Shown here: piece after piece, positions 18,726 to 27,861 of the stretch
Layout: each line of letters begins with the position of its first letter
Position numbering within the stretch: the first letter of the stretch is position 1
Origin: Prevotella sp.
Lineage (GTDB): Bacteria; Bacteroidota; Bacteroidia; Bacteroidales; Bacteroidaceae
DNA: 64,000 bases
Direction: 5' to 3'
Assembly (NCBI GenBank): GCA_016281815.1
Contig: JAEEJK010000085.1
Location: forward strand, 1 to 64,000
Made by a program: the position numbers and the translations under genes
The notes under the pieces: model-generated
The model's database searches: none
What the model was told of the DNA's origin: nothing
What the model saw: only the letters and a program-made list of their open reading frames with translations

Positions 18726-19858
18726 CCATCGATCTGCTTTCCCTTATAGTTGGAGGCATCTTGCTGTTGCTGGCATTGCTCACTCCCCTGATGAATCCAT
18801 TCTTCAGAAGGCTCCGCAAGACAGATGATACCCCTTCATCCGAACAACCGCCCGTCACCATATTGTTGGTTTCCAACGGCGACCATGTGGCTTTGGATGA
18901 ACATTTGCCGCTATTTCTCACTCAGGAATATGGTCCTGGCTACGAGGTGATTGTAGTGACCGAGAAAGCCGACATGGAGACCGAGAACGTGCTGAAGCGT
19001 TACTCACAAAACGAACGGCTCTACCACACCTTCGTTCCAGAGAGTTCCCGATACATGAGCAAAAGCAAACTCGCCATCACTCTGGGTGTGAAAGCAGCCA
19101 AAAACGAATGGATTATCCTTACCGACCCACGCTGCAAGCCCACTGACAGTCATTGGGTTGAGGCGATGTCGGGACAGATGCGTGCAGGCAAGAGCATGGT
19201 GCTCGGTTATGTGAACTACTCCGAAGAAGCAAAGTCCTACCAGCAGTTTGAACGGCTCCATACCGCCCTTTATTTGTTGCGCGAGGCACAGCAAGGACGT
19301 CCCTACCGCACCAACTGCATGAATGTGGCGTTCCGCAAGAGTGAGTTCCTCGACCAGCAAGGTTTCCTGGAACATTTGAAATTCTCTATCGGAGAGTATG
19401 ATTTTCTGGTCAACAAGTATGGCCGCCAGGGCAACGTTGCCGTTGCCACCGATGCGGAGACACTGCTGACCGAGAACGCCATCCCCTCCAAGTCGTGGCA
19501 AAACCGCCAAGTCTACTATTATGAGGTGGGAAAGCATCTTGACGGAGGCGCATGGCTCCGAGTGCTCCGTGCTTCTGACCGCTGGGCTCAGATACTCAAC
19601 TATTTTCTGATTTTTGCGGCAGGCATCTTTGCCGGTCTTACCCAACGCTGGATATTGTTGGGAGTAGCGGTGGCTGCCCTCATCCTCACCATTGTGCTTC
19701 GCTCACTGATAGGGAGAAAAGCCCTGAAGGAGTTTGATATTCACATTCCGGCTTGGAGGGTCGTACCCCTTGAAATCAACTTGCTCTGGCACCGCATTCT
19801 GACCCGTATGCGCTATGAGTATGCCGACAAGAACGATTTCATCAGCCACAAGGTCTGA
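18722..19858 (+). CDS. membrane glycosyltransferase family 2
   Basis: 378 residues. One N-terminal transmembrane helix (about 3-28) is followed by a GT-A domain (VTILLVSNGDHVALDEHLPL through LTDPRCKPTDSHWVEAM), in which TDPRC is the DxD-like metal site, and by GRPYRTNCMNVAFRKSEFLD and a QxxRxx(Y/W)-like region (WQNRQVYYYEVGK). Two C-terminal transmembrane helices (about 290-330) close the protein. The acceptor and sugar are unknown. The start overlaps the lysA stop, so it belongs to the lysC-lysA transcript even though the roles look unrelated. Convergent with the ABC exporter downstream. Confidence 0.88.
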   Translation: MTIDLLSLIVGGILLLLALLTPLMNPFFRRLRKTDDTPSSEQPPVTILLVSNGDHVALDEHLPLFLTQEYGPGYEVIVVTEKADMETENVLKRYSQNERLYHTFVPESSRYMSKSKLAITLGVKAAKNEWIILTDPRCKPTDSHWVEAMSGQMRAGKSMVLGYVNYSEEAKSYQQFERLHTALYLLREAQQGRPYRTNCMNVAFRKSEFLDQQGFLEHLKFSIGEYDFLVNKYGRQGNVAVATDAETLLTENAIPSKSWQNRQVYYYEVGKHLDGGAWLRVLRASDRWAQILNYFLIFAAGIFAGLTQRWILLGVAVAALILTIVLRSLIGRKALKEFDIHIPAWRVVPLEINLLWHRILTRMRYEYADKNDFISHKV

Positions 19859-19907
19859 CGTGGGATGACGCGTATTCGCCACTATCTTCTGCCAACAACT
19901 CACACGC

Positions 19908-21740
19908 TCATCTTGACTGCGTGAGGTCTGCTATTTTGTCGACATTCATGCTGCGGGCACTGGCATCAAGGATTTCTTTGTAGACCCCACCCTGGCTATA
20001 GACCTCATTGGGCGTGCCGTTCTGCACCACACGTCCTTCCTGCAAGACATACACCTGGTCGGCATCGATGATTTGCCCGATGTTGTGGGAAATGATGATG
20101 ACCGTTCGGCCCGCCTTGATGGCATCGATGCTCGCCTTGATCTGCTCCGTGGCAATGGCATCAAGACTTGCAGTAGGCTCATCCAGGAAAATAATGGGCG
20201 GATTCTTGATGAACATTCTTGCGATGGCGATGCGCTGTTGCTGTCCCCCGCTCAGTTGCAGGGCCTGTGTTTGGAATCCGTTGGGCAATTGCATGATTTG
20301 GTCGTAGATGTAGGCTTGTCTTGCCGCCTCCACCACCTCCTCATGAGTGGCATCGGGCTTACCGTATTTGATATTCTCCTCAATGGTTCCGTCAAAGATA
20401 TGGTTTTTCTGCAATACCAAACCCACATGGTCGCGCAGCCACTGTGTATCCCAGTCGGTCAGATCCACCCCATCGAGTTTGATGCTGCCACAATCGGGAT
20501 GGTAGAACTTGTCGAGCAAGTTGACAATGGTGCTCTTTCCCGCTCCGCTCAACCCCACCAGCGCCGTTATTTTCCCGCTCCCGATATGCATGGACACATT
20601 GTGAAGCGCCTTGGTGCCGTTGCTGTAAGTGAAATCCACGCCAGAGAGTTCAAAGTCGCCCTTCACCTGTGTGGGACGATGCTTACCTGTATCCTCCACC
20701 TCATGGTCGGCCTTGAGGATGCCAAAGAATCCCTCCGCATAGATCAGCGCATCATTCATGTCATCATAGATGCGGTGCAACTGTCGGATCGGAGCACTCA
20801 CATTGGCAAAGAGCATCACATGATACATGATTTTTCCAATGGTCATGCCCGGGTAGTCGATGAGCACGAGGTATGCTGTCAGGATGATGATGAGCACGGT
20901 GCCAATCTGCTCAAGGAAACTTTTCAGTCCGTTGAACATATAACTCTGCTTGCGCGTGTTGAGTTGCAAGTCGGTCATCGTCCGCTGAATCTCCGCCTGG
21001 CGGTCGGCCTCGATATTCTCTCTGTTGAACGACTTGATGACCGTGATGCTCTCCAGGATATTGAGGATGCTCTGGCTGACCGCCTGATGCCCTCCGAAGA
21101 TGCCCCGTCTGCCGCCTTTCATCCGTTTGGCCTGGATATAGGTGACATAGAAATAGATGGGCACGATGCACAAGGCCACCAGTCCCACATATACATTGGC
21201 CATGAACATCAGGGCAAGCGCCAGGATGGCACTAGTGAAAAGCGGCAGGATCTCGATGAAGAAATTGTTGACCGTGTTGCTTAGGCTCATGATGCCCCTG
21301 TCGATCCGTGACTGAAGTTTGCCCGTCTCGTTTCCTTCAGCGGTAAAGAACGCCATGCGGAAAGATAGCATTCTCTTGACGACACTCAGTGACAAGTCGC
21401 GGCTCACCAGGATGCGCATGCGCTCCCCATAGTAGCGTTGGAAGAAAGTGACCAATGCGGCTATCACCTCTTTTCCCAAAAGGATGATGCTGATGGTGGT
21501 CAGGATACGTACGGCGTTGCTCCACGAGAACTGAGGCTGCTGAATCAGCGCGTTGATGCTGTCGACAGCCCTGTCGAGGACGACAGCATTCACCTGGGCC
21601 ATGAGTGAGCCCACCAATGTCAAAGCCAGTGTGATGCCGATGAGCCATCGGTAAGGCAACACAAAAGGCATGATGTTTTTCAGCAAGTCAAGAATGTTCA
21701 TCTTGGCGGCTGTAGGCTGTTGAATGTTCTCCTTTTCCAT
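19908..21740 (-). CDS. ABC exporter, fused permease and ATPase
   Basis: 610 residues from the ATG at 21740; the longer frame reads through the promoter. The first about 330 residues are a type I exporter transmembrane domain with six helices; the rest is the ATPase domain with Walker A GLSGAGKST, Q-loop LVLQKNHIF, signature LSGGQQQR, Walker B IIFLDEPTA and switch His ISHNIGQ. This is the MsbA/multidrug half-transporter layout. The substrate cannot be read; lipid, peptide or drug export are all possible. It is transcribed away from the GT-B-like gene from facing promoters only 44 bases apart. Confidence 0.93.
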   Translation of the reverse strand: MEKENIQQPTAAKMNILDLLKNIMPFVLPYRWLIGITLALTLVGSLMAQVNAVVLDRAVDSINALIQQPQFSWSNAVRILTTISIILLGKEVIAALVTFFQRYYGERMRILVSRDLSLSVVKRMLSFRMAFFTAEGNETGKLQSRIDRGIMSLSNTVNNFFIEILPLFTSAILALALMFMANVYVGLVALCIVPIYFYVTYIQAKRMKGGRRGIFGGHQAVSQSILNILESITVIKSFNRENIEADRQAEIQRTMTDLQLNTRKQSYMFNGLKSFLEQIGTVLIIILTAYLVLIDYPGMTIGKIMYHVMLFANVSAPIRQLHRIYDDMNDALIYAEGFFGILKADHEVEDTGKHRPTQVKGDFELSGVDFTYSNGTKALHNVSMHIGSGKITALVGLSGAGKSTIVNLLDKFYHPDCGSIKLDGVDLTDWDTQWLRDHVGLVLQKNHIFDGTIEENIKYGKPDATHEEVVEAARQAYIYDQIMQLPNGFQTQALQLSGGQQQRIAIARMFIKNPPIIFLDEPTASLDAIATEQIKASIDAIKAGRTVIIISHNIGQIIDADQVYVLQEGRVVQNGTPNEVYSQGGVYKEILDASARSMNVDKIADLTQSR

Positions 21741-21747
21741 ATGAAGG

Positions 21748-21755
21748 CAAAAATA
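21748..21755 (-). promoter_or_regulatory. -7 box of the ABC exporter gene, near-leaderless
   Basis: TATTTTTG on the minus strand fits TAnnTTTG. Only seven bases separate it from the ATG at 21740, so transcription should start at or next to the start codon. No clear -33 element. Confidence 0.55.
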
Positions 21756-21798
21756 CAAAAATTTCTTTGGGAAGCACAGTTTTTTAGGAAAAATGTTA

Positions 21799-21806
21799 TA
21801 AATTTG
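21799..21806 (+). promoter_or_regulatory. -7 box of the GT-B-like gene, near-leaderless
   Basis: TAAATTTG fits TAnnTTTG; eight bases follow before the ATG at 21815. The leader would be zero to four bases. No clear -33 element at the normal spacing. Confidence 0.55.
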
Positions 21807-21814
21807 CATTCAAC

Positions 21815-23074
21815 ATGGAAATCAAAGTTCTGTTTTTTATTCCCCATCTGCCAGCAGGAACTGACGGCAGTTCGTTTATGGAACTCTTCCTTGGCAAGAT
21901 GTCAGAGGAGATGGACATACATCTGGCCACTCTCACTCCCGCATCATTGCCAGAAGGTCCCTTTGCAACACACTGCATCGGAACGGGAAAATCCGATTAT
22001 GGAAAGCATGGTATTGCCAATCTGTTCACGCTGAAACAGAGATATCTTCGTCTGCTCTATGGCCTCATGCCCGACATCGTGCATATTCACGGCTGCTACA
22101 GTTATCTCGCCTCACACATCTCACGCTGGTCTGTACAGCGCAATTTCCCCGTTGTGTTCAGTCCAAACGGCGGTTTGTCTCCTGCTTTCATCGACAAGGA
22201 ATATGGAATGCGCACCTGGCGTCTGCTCACCTATCAGAAAGCCATGACACGAGAGGCGGCATGCATCATCACTGCTGAAGAGGAGGAAGCCGATTTTATC
22301 GTGAAAGAACACCTCAACGACAGGATTGAAACCATCACAGACCCCAGGTCTGGAGATTATCTGGACATGGACGGTTTTGCCGCCCAGATACAAGGTATCT
22401 ACTATAAGGTTCTGGCCAGCGACAAGACACAGCGCCTCCACCAGCAAGAACGCGAGGCTGTGAGTGCCCTGCTCCATCTCAGCATGGCTGGAGAGGAAGA
22501 GCGCCAGCCCCTTTGCTCAGAGGACATCCTCAATCTGAGAAAGATCACTCCACTGCAATGGCGCGACATCCATCTGTTTGCCGCAGAGCAAGGCATCTCA
22601 GGATATGTGATGGAAGGAGTCAGCAAGGCACAGTTGACAGGTGCTGCCAACCATCCCAGGAACACCGATGTCTATCCTTTCCACACAGCAAAGAGCAAAG
22701 ATAAGTTGGAGAGCGGGCGCCTTCTGCAGACAGGATTCCTTTCGTTCCGCTATTCCAGAAAAATAAGAGAGGCAGACCCCTCGGTCAAGAAGGTGTGCCT
22801 CATGCTTCTCAACCTTCGCAAGATGCTTCGCGACCATACGCTGACACTTCGCCAATTGTGCGACCTCTATGAAACCTACCGCTATGAAGACCTCAACGAG
22901 GAATCGCTGGCTCAGTTTCTTCACTCCTTAGGCATTTATGATTTTGCCTGCCGCATCAGTCAGGTGCTGTCGGAAATCGCCTATCTCGACGAAGGCTTCA
23001 TGCCTGTGCCCGCTCTTGACGACCGCGGCACAGCCCATATCCGAACCCAACTCATGAAAGACCCAACACAATGA
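21815..23074 (+). CDS. GT-B N-terminal domain protein with an unusual helical C-terminus
   Basis: 419 residues. The first about 190 residues look like the N-terminal (acceptor) Rossmann domain of a family 4 glycosyltransferase: KVLFFIPHLPAGTDGSSFME, DIVHIHGCYSYLASHI, VVFSPNGGLSPAFID and ACIITAEEEEADFIV. The expected sugar-nucleotide-binding half, with its E-x7-E motif, is missing. Instead the rest is helical and ends with VKKVCLMLLNLRKML and HTLTLRQLCDLYETY, which recalls the C-terminal helices of the nucleotidyltransferase-like family PF14907. It may therefore bind a glycan without being a normal transferase. Its stop overlaps the fbp start (ATGA). Function not assigned. Confidence 0.6.
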   Translation: MEIKVLFFIPHLPAGTDGSSFMELFLGKMSEEMDIHLATLTPASLPEGPFATHCIGTGKSDYGKHGIANLFTLKQRYLRLLYGLMPDIVHIHGCYSYLASHISRWSVQRNFPVVFSPNGGLSPAFIDKEYGMRTWRLLTYQKAMTREAACIITAEEEEADFIVKEHLNDRIETITDPRSGDYLDMDGFAAQIQGIYYKVLASDKTQRLHQQEREAVSALLHLSMAGEEERQPLCSEDILNLRKITPLQWRDIHLFAAEQGISGYVMEGVSKAQLTGAANHPRNTDVYPFHTAKSKDKLESGRLLQTGFLSFRYSRKIREADPSVKKVCLMLLNLRKMLRDHTLTLRQLCDLYETYRYEDLNEESLAQFLHSLGIYDFACRISQVLSEIAYLDEGFMPVPALDDRGTAHIRTQLMKDPTQ

Positions 23075-25065
23075 CATCCAAAACACAAGACACCATTCAG
23101 GACATGCGATACCTGGAATTGCTATCACATTCCTTTCCCACCATCGCAGAAGCCAGCACGGAGATTATCAACTTGCAGGCCATTCTCAACCTCCCCAAAG
23201 GCACTGAGCATTTCCTGGCTGACATCCACGGAGAATTTGAAGCTTTCCAACATGTGCTCAAAAATGCCTCAGGCAACATCAAACGCAAAGTCAACGAGAT
23301 TTTCGGCAACCAGATCAGGGAGTCGGAAAAAAAGGAACTCTGCACGCTCATCTACTATCCCCGTGAGAAACTCGAACTGGTGAAAGAGAAAGAAGAGGAT
23401 ATCAACGACTGGTATCACATCACCATACACCATCTAGTAAAAGTATGCCGTGAGGTGTCAAGCAAATACACCCGCTCAAAAGTGCGCAAGAACCTGCCAC
23501 CCGAATTCAGCTATATCATCCAGGAATTGCTCCATGAGCGCACAGAGGACGTAGACAAGACTGCATACGTAAGTACCATCATCGACACCATCATCTCCAC
23601 TGGCAGTGCCGATGACTTTATTACCGCACTGTCGAATGTGATCCACCGCCTGGCCGTCGACCAACTGCACATCCTGGGCGACATATATGACCGTGGTCCC
23701 GGTGCCCACCTTATCTTGGATACGATGTCCAGTTACCACAATTGGGACATCCAGTGGGGCAATCACGACATTCTTTGGATGGGAGCGTGCGCCGGCAATG
23801 AAACTTGTATCTGCAATGTAATACGCCTATCCCTGCGCTATGCCAATCTGTCCACTCTTGAGGAGGGTTATGGCATCAACCTTATCCCGCTGGCCACCTT
23901 CGCTCTCGACACTTACAGCGATGACCCCTGTGAGGAGTTCCTGCCCCGTGTGTTGGGTGATGACGGCAGCATGGATGAGAAAACCCGTCACCTCACTGCA
24001 CGCATGCACAAGGCCATCTCCATCATACAGTTCAAAATGGAAGCTCAGATGGCTGCCAAACATCCTGAATGGAACATGGACAATCGCGCCGTACTCAGTT
24101 TTGTCAACTACGACAAAGGTACTGTCACGCTTGAAGGAAAGGAATACCAGTTGACCAGCAATAGATTCCCCACGGTCAACCCGCTTTCTCCCAACGAACT
24201 GACTCAGGAAGAGCGCATCCTGATCGACCGCCTCCGCCGTTCATTCACCATGAGTGAGAAACTCCACCGTCACATCAGGCTCCTGCTTCAGCACGGATGC
24301 ATGTATGCCATTTTCAACAACAACCTGCTCTTCCATGCCTCTGTCCCGCTCAATGAGGATGGTTCACTGAAGGAAGTAGAACTCTATGACGGTAGGAAAT
24401 ACAAAGGCATGGACCTGCTCCACAACATCGGCATGATTATCCGCGCTGCCTTCCAAAGTGACACCGAGCCCAAAGAGAAGGATTACGCTATCGACTACTT
24501 CCTCTATCTTTGGTGCGGCAAGGACTCTCCTTTGTTCGACAAGGCAAAGATGGCCACTTTTGAGCGTTATTTCATTACCGAGAAAGAGACGCACAAGGAA
24601 GAGAAAGGCTATTATTTCAAACTGCGCGACAATGCCGAGATATGCGACCGCATCATGGACGCGTTCGGTGTGGAAGGCGACAACCGCCATATCATCAACG
24701 GACACGTCCCCGTCCATGTGAAGACGGGCGAGAATCCCATCAAGGCAGAAGGCAAACTGATGGTGATAGACGGAGGCTTCTCAGAAGCCTATCATAAGGA
24801 GACAGGTATTGCTGGCTACACCTTAGTATATCATAGCCGCGGTTTTGAGTTGGTGCAGCACGAGCCCTTCACCTCTTCCCGCGATGCCATCCTCCGTGGA
24901 ACAGACATTTTGGGCACCACCCAGATTGTGGAGATGTCCACCCACCGCATGCGCGTCGCCGACACCGACAAGGGTGCTGACATCCGCCGCCAGATACACG
25001 ATTTGGAGAAACTTCTCTACGCCTATCGGCATGGCATCATCAAGGAACGAGAGAAGAGAGAGTAA
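23071..25065 (+). CDS. fbp: fructose-1,6-bisphosphatase, class III
   Basis: 664 residues, the normal length for class III FBPase, a gluconeogenic enzyme removing the 1-phosphate of fructose 1,6-bisphosphate. Metallophosphatase motifs are clear: LADIHGEFEAF, LGDIYDRGPGAH, WGNHDILWMGA and, near the end, INGHVPVHVKTGENPIKAEGK... with IDGGFSEAYHKETGIAGYTL. This class is typical of Firmicutes and of Bacteroidota, and is unrelated in fold to class I. Start by overlap with the GT-B-like gene, so the two are coupled. A symmetrical terminator follows three bases after the stop. Confidence 0.96.
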   Translation: MTSKTQDTIQDMRYLELLSHSFPTIAEASTEIINLQAILNLPKGTEHFLADIHGEFEAFQHVLKNASGNIKRKVNEIFGNQIRESEKKELCTLIYYPREKLELVKEKEEDINDWYHITIHHLVKVCREVSSKYTRSKVRKNLPPEFSYIIQELLHERTEDVDKTAYVSTIIDTIISTGSADDFITALSNVIHRLAVDQLHILGDIYDRGPGAHLILDTMSSYHNWDIQWGNHDILWMGACAGNETCICNVIRLSLRYANLSTLEEGYGINLIPLATFALDTYSDDPCEEFLPRVLGDDGSMDEKTRHLTARMHKAISIIQFKMEAQMAAKHPEWNMDNRAVLSFVNYDKGTVTLEGKEYQLTSNRFPTVNPLSPNELTQEERILIDRLRRSFTMSEKLHRHIRLLLQHGCMYAIFNNNLLFHASVPLNEDGSLKEVELYDGRKYKGMDLLHNIGMIIRAAFQSDTEPKEKDYAIDYFLYLWCGKDSPLFDKAKMATFERYFITEKETHKEEKGYYFKLRDNAEICDRIMDAFGVEGDNRHIINGHVPVHVKTGENPIKAEGKLMVIDGGFSEAYHKETGIAGYTLVYHSRGFELVQHEPFTSSRDAILRGTDILGTTQIVEMSTHRMRVADTDKGADIRRQIHDLEKLLYAYRHGIIKEREKRE

Positions 25066-25067
25066 AC

Positions 25068-25095
25068 AAAAAGCCTCCCAGCAGGGAGGCTTTTT
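25068..25095. terminator. bidirectional intrinsic terminator
   Basis: AAAAA-GCCTCCC-AGCA-GGGAGGC-TTTTT: seven G-C-rich pairs extended by five A-T pairs. It lies between the fbp stop and the convergent Rpn gene's stop and should serve both strands. Confidence 0.93.
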
Positions 25096-25106
25096 GATAT
25101 GGATAA

Positions 25107-26042
25107 TTAAAGATTGTTGATTTCTTCCTCAGTCATTCCCGTGGCTTGACACACGGTGCTGATGTCAACACCCATGGCAAGGAGTTTTTTGGCAACCTCT
25201 GTTTTACCTTGTTCGATTCCTTGTTCGATTCCTTGTTCGATTCCTTGTTCGATTCCTTGTTCGATTCCTTGTTCGATTCCCTGTTTAATTCCTTGTTCCA
25301 AGCCTCGTTCCATACCTTCTAACATCTTGGTCTCAAGGATATCGTTCTGCACCATAATGTTATCGATGTGTCTATCATATGCTCTTCGCTCAGCATCGTT
25401 CATATGAAGGTATTGCAGTTTCTCCCTGACTTCCCTAAGGCCGGGAGTGGTGGTGCCTTCCTTGATCTCACCACTCTTTAGGTATTCAAGCCACTCCTCC
25501 AATGGAGTACGTGCCACCTTGTTGAACTCGTTGACGCGAATGATGTAGTATTCGGGGAAGATGTCTTTTGGAGCCACCATTTTGATGGTATCCTTGTCGC
25601 GCATGTTGATTTGCAACTGATCTTTGGTATGCACACCGATAAGTTGATTTTGCCCGTGGTAGAGATAGTCGGCTCCCTTGCCTAAATCAAAATAGACGAT
25701 ATTGATGGAATAGACCTTCTTCACCTCATTATATCTCTCACCCAGTTTGATGTGCTCGGTGATGGCTTTTGCCACCCCGTAGAGGATGCGCTGCAGATAA
25801 TACAACTCACGAGTCTGCTGTATCTCCACAAGGATAATCTCACCCTTGGAGTTCCTGGCCTTGATGTCCACGCGATTGAACTTGTCGTCCTCAGCATTTT
25901 GATTGCCCTCACTCTCAAGGATCTCGACAATCTTCACATCCTCCTCCAAAAGGACGGTCATCAGACCCTCCAGCACGCCGAAATTTGCCTTGTCTCTTAG
26001 CATGCGTTTGGCTGCCCAGTCAAATCGAATATATTTGTCCAT
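25107..26042 (-). CDS. Rpn-family recombination-promoting nuclease (PD-(D/E)xK)
   Basis: 311 residues. The N-terminal block IRFDWAAKRMLRDKANFGVLEG and the core VDIKARNSKGEIILVEIQQTRE (the D...ExQ nuclease motif) are typical of the Rpn / PD-(D/E)xK transposase-like family, common in Bacteroidota and able to cleave DNA and promote RecA-independent recombination. After about residue 240 comes GLEQ-GIKQ and six perfect GIEQ tetrapeptides, encoded by 12-base repeats, then a small helical end (TVCQATGMTEEEINNL). No terminal inverted repeats are seen. The gene bounds the AT-rich island on its left side. Confidence 0.9.
   Translation of the reverse strand: MDKYIRFDWAAKRMLRDKANFGVLEGLMTVLLEEDVKIVEILESEGNQNAEDDKFNRVDIKARNSKGEIILVEIQQTRELYYLQRILYGVAKAITEHIKLGERYNEVKKVYSINIVYFDLGKGADYLYHGQNQLIGVHTKDQLQINMRDKDTIKMVAPKDIFPEYYIIRVNEFNKVARTPLEEWLEYLKSGEIKEGTTTPGLREVREKLQYLHMNDAERRAYDRHIDNIMVQNDILETKMLEGMERGLEQGIKQGIEQGIEQGIEQGIEQGIEQGIEQGKTEVAKKLLAMGVDISTVCQATGMTEEEINNL
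25207..25290. repeat. 12-bp coding tandem repeat (GIEQ), 6 perfect copies plus 1 diverged
   Basis: Six identical 12-base units CCTTGTTCGATT (25207-25278) and one diverged unit (25279-25290). Each unit encodes one GIEQ tetrapeptide of the Rpn nuclease on the minus strand. Gain or loss of units keeps the frame and changes the helix length only. Confidence 0.93.
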
Positions 26043-26078
26043 AATTTCCTCTTTTCACTTGTGACACACTTCTATTTG

Positions 26079-26108
26079 CAAAATTATAAAAAAAATGTGA
26101 ATATCCAA
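26079..26108 (-). promoter_or_regulatory. promoter of the Rpn nuclease gene
   Basis: TTG (26106-26108), 19 bases, TAATTTTG (26079-26086) on the minus strand; consensus and spacing fit. The leader would be about 30 bases. Confidence 0.65.
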
Positions 26109-26151
26109 CTATTTAGGCATAAAACAATTTAAGGCTATGGAAAAGGACTAC

Positions 26152-26880
26152 CTACCGGGATGTCATTCCACTATTGTCGGTTATGATGCCCTTTTTAGCA
26201 TCAATGTTAAAGACAAGGGTGCCACTTGGGATGAGGGAAGCACGCACAACAGCCCTGGTAGATGTGAAATTGCTTACGCTTGGTGCACCTGTCATACATC
26301 GTCCGTTAACATAAACACCATCCTGTCTTATTTACAAAGATCCTCCACTACTTTCTTCACGAAAAGTTTGTTCCGAAAGATAACCTATGACATCGTAGGC
26401 TGTAGAGAATTGTACTCCATCCAACTTGTTGGAGCCACTGCCACCTTCTTTGTTGAATGTGCCGGTTCTATCGGCCAGTCGTTGTAGATTCTCTTTTAGT
26501 ACAAAAGAGTCATGCTGTCCCACAAGATGCCCATTTTGATAGGTATAGTTATCACGGTATTGCATCTCCCCATTACGGTAAAATGCCATGGTATTGCCAC
26601 TGACAACGAACTTGTAAGAAGCCACTGTACCTACCATGGGAGCAGTCAGGTTATGTGCCCACGTTCCTTGCACCCATTGCGGAACCGAGGAGGCACTATA
26701 TTCATCTGTAGATTTGGTATTCTCACTATTTTCAATCATAGCCTCATCATCCTTTTCTGCCATCTCTTCCACAATAGTATAATATGCTCTTTCTTTCGAT
26801 TGTTTGCATAGCTCTTTAAGTGCGTTTGAAAAAGTATCGTGCCCTTTCATTTTTGGCATGGTGTTGTAGTCTACTATCAT
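26152..26880 (-). pseudogene. unidentified protein gene interrupted by an in-frame TAA
   Basis: The first part (26880 to 26335) encodes 182 residues: a charged start, an acidic linker (EKDDEAMIENSENTKSTDE) and a beta-rich domain with VPQWVQGTWAHNL, FVVSGNTMAFYRNGEM and YTYQNGHLVGQH, which resembles lipocalin-like small barrels. A TAA at 26332-26334 ends it, but the same frame stays open for 59 further codons to a TAG at 26152, and this part reads like coding sequence (DGVYVNGRCMTGAPSV, AVVRASLIPSGTLVFNI). I read this as one gene of about 241 codons with a nonsense codon, or a readthrough product. No signal peptide; no family recognised. Last gene of the radical SAM operon, 115 bases after the pseudokinase. 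Confidence 0.5.
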
Positions 26881-26995
26881 ATATCTGCGCTATTCATAGA
26901 AGGTATATTCCGTTTGACATTATTCTCTATCTCAATGAAAATCTTCTGAATTCAGAATCGACAATGCTGAGCCCGACTGCCATGAGGCATTGGTA

Positions 26996-27844
26996 TCACC
27001 AATATTTATAAATACTGCTACAATTTTTTATATCAAACCCATACTGTAAAAATAAATCTTCAAGTTCAGCATTATTAATGCTTTCATTCAGACATGATGC
27101 AATATGGTTTATTACATCGTAAGTTTGCATTATCTCACGCGGGAACAAGTCCTTTACTATATGTGCTTCTTCTTTAGGACCATACGGATATTTGGGACTA
27201 CATGAAATCTCAAAGTCTAACAATTCTAAAGCCCATGTGTAGTTCTGAGGGTGTATGGCATTGTGAAGGATTTTGTTTGAATGAAGAATCTTTAGATTGT
27301 TCACAAGCACTTCAGCTGCAACCAGATAAGATTGTGTATATCCTCTCTTATTGTATTTCTCCCACTGAGCCACTTGTCTCCAAATTTCCTCTTCAGGCAT
27401 ATAGGCAGCATCACATATTCGGAAAGGACACTCAACGGAATACTGTAATAGAATTGGAGTCAGAACATGCCCATTTGTTAATAGTATTTCGTTTTCAAGT
27501 TTGATGATATATTGCATGATATTAGTCTTAATTCCCAAATCATAAACTTCAATTCCTATCTCAAAGTCTCTTACAGCCTCATTTTTCAACAAAATTCCCC
27601 ACGTGTAATCATCGAATTCTCCTGAATGTATATGGCTGTATTGTGTGTAACTCAATCCATTTCCTTTGCTCACGATATATAGTCCATCTTTCTTGGATAC
27701 AATATAACTACGACCATGATTTGGGGAAACACATATCATGGTCCTATTCCCTGAACTATCCCTTAAATAAGGAAATGGGGGAACAGAAACATCATTTGAC
27801 CTAATAATACTGTATGGTACAACTTTGGCGTAAAACTTTTGCAT
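26996..27844 (-). CDS. aminoglycoside phosphotransferase-like pseudokinase (predicted)
   Basis: 282 residues. No signal peptide or membrane segment. Near residue 194 the motif HNAIHPQN, followed by LLDFE (208-212), lines up with the HxDxHPxN...DFE catalytic loop of the APH/choline kinase/HipA-like superfamily. The catalytic Asp position is Ala here, while the metal-binding DFE and the Asn are kept. The N-lobe has beta stretches (RSYIVSKKDGLYIVSK, IKLENEILLTNGHVL) but no obvious Lys motif. This suggests a nucleotide-binding scaffold or an inactive kinase. It lies between the Cys peptide and the interrupted gene, all on the minus strand. The fold call is an inference from short motifs. Confidence 0.5.
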   Translation of the reverse strand: MQKFYAKVVPYSIIRSNDVSVPPFPYLRDSSGNRTMICVSPNHGRSYIVSKKDGLYIVSKGNGLSYTQYSHIHSGEFDDYTWGILLKNEAVRDFEIGIEVYDLGIKTNIMQYIIKLENEILLTNGHVLTPILLQYSVECPFRICDAAYMPEEEIWRQVAQWEKYNKRGYTQSYLVAAEVLVNNLKILHSNKILHNAIHPQNYTWALELLDFEISCSPKYPYGPKEEAHIVKDLFPREIMQTYDVINHIASCLNESINNAELEDLFLQYGFDIKNCSSIYKYW

Positions 27845-27861
27845 AAACTTTATATTTTAGA

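Noticed and set aside
20073..21284. 403-codon frame antisense to the ABC exporter
   Set aside because: Complementary to complete ABC motifs; no start context or recognisable domain.
26137..26487. 116-codon plus-strand frame
   Set aside because: Antisense to the interrupted gene, whose two parts read better as protein.
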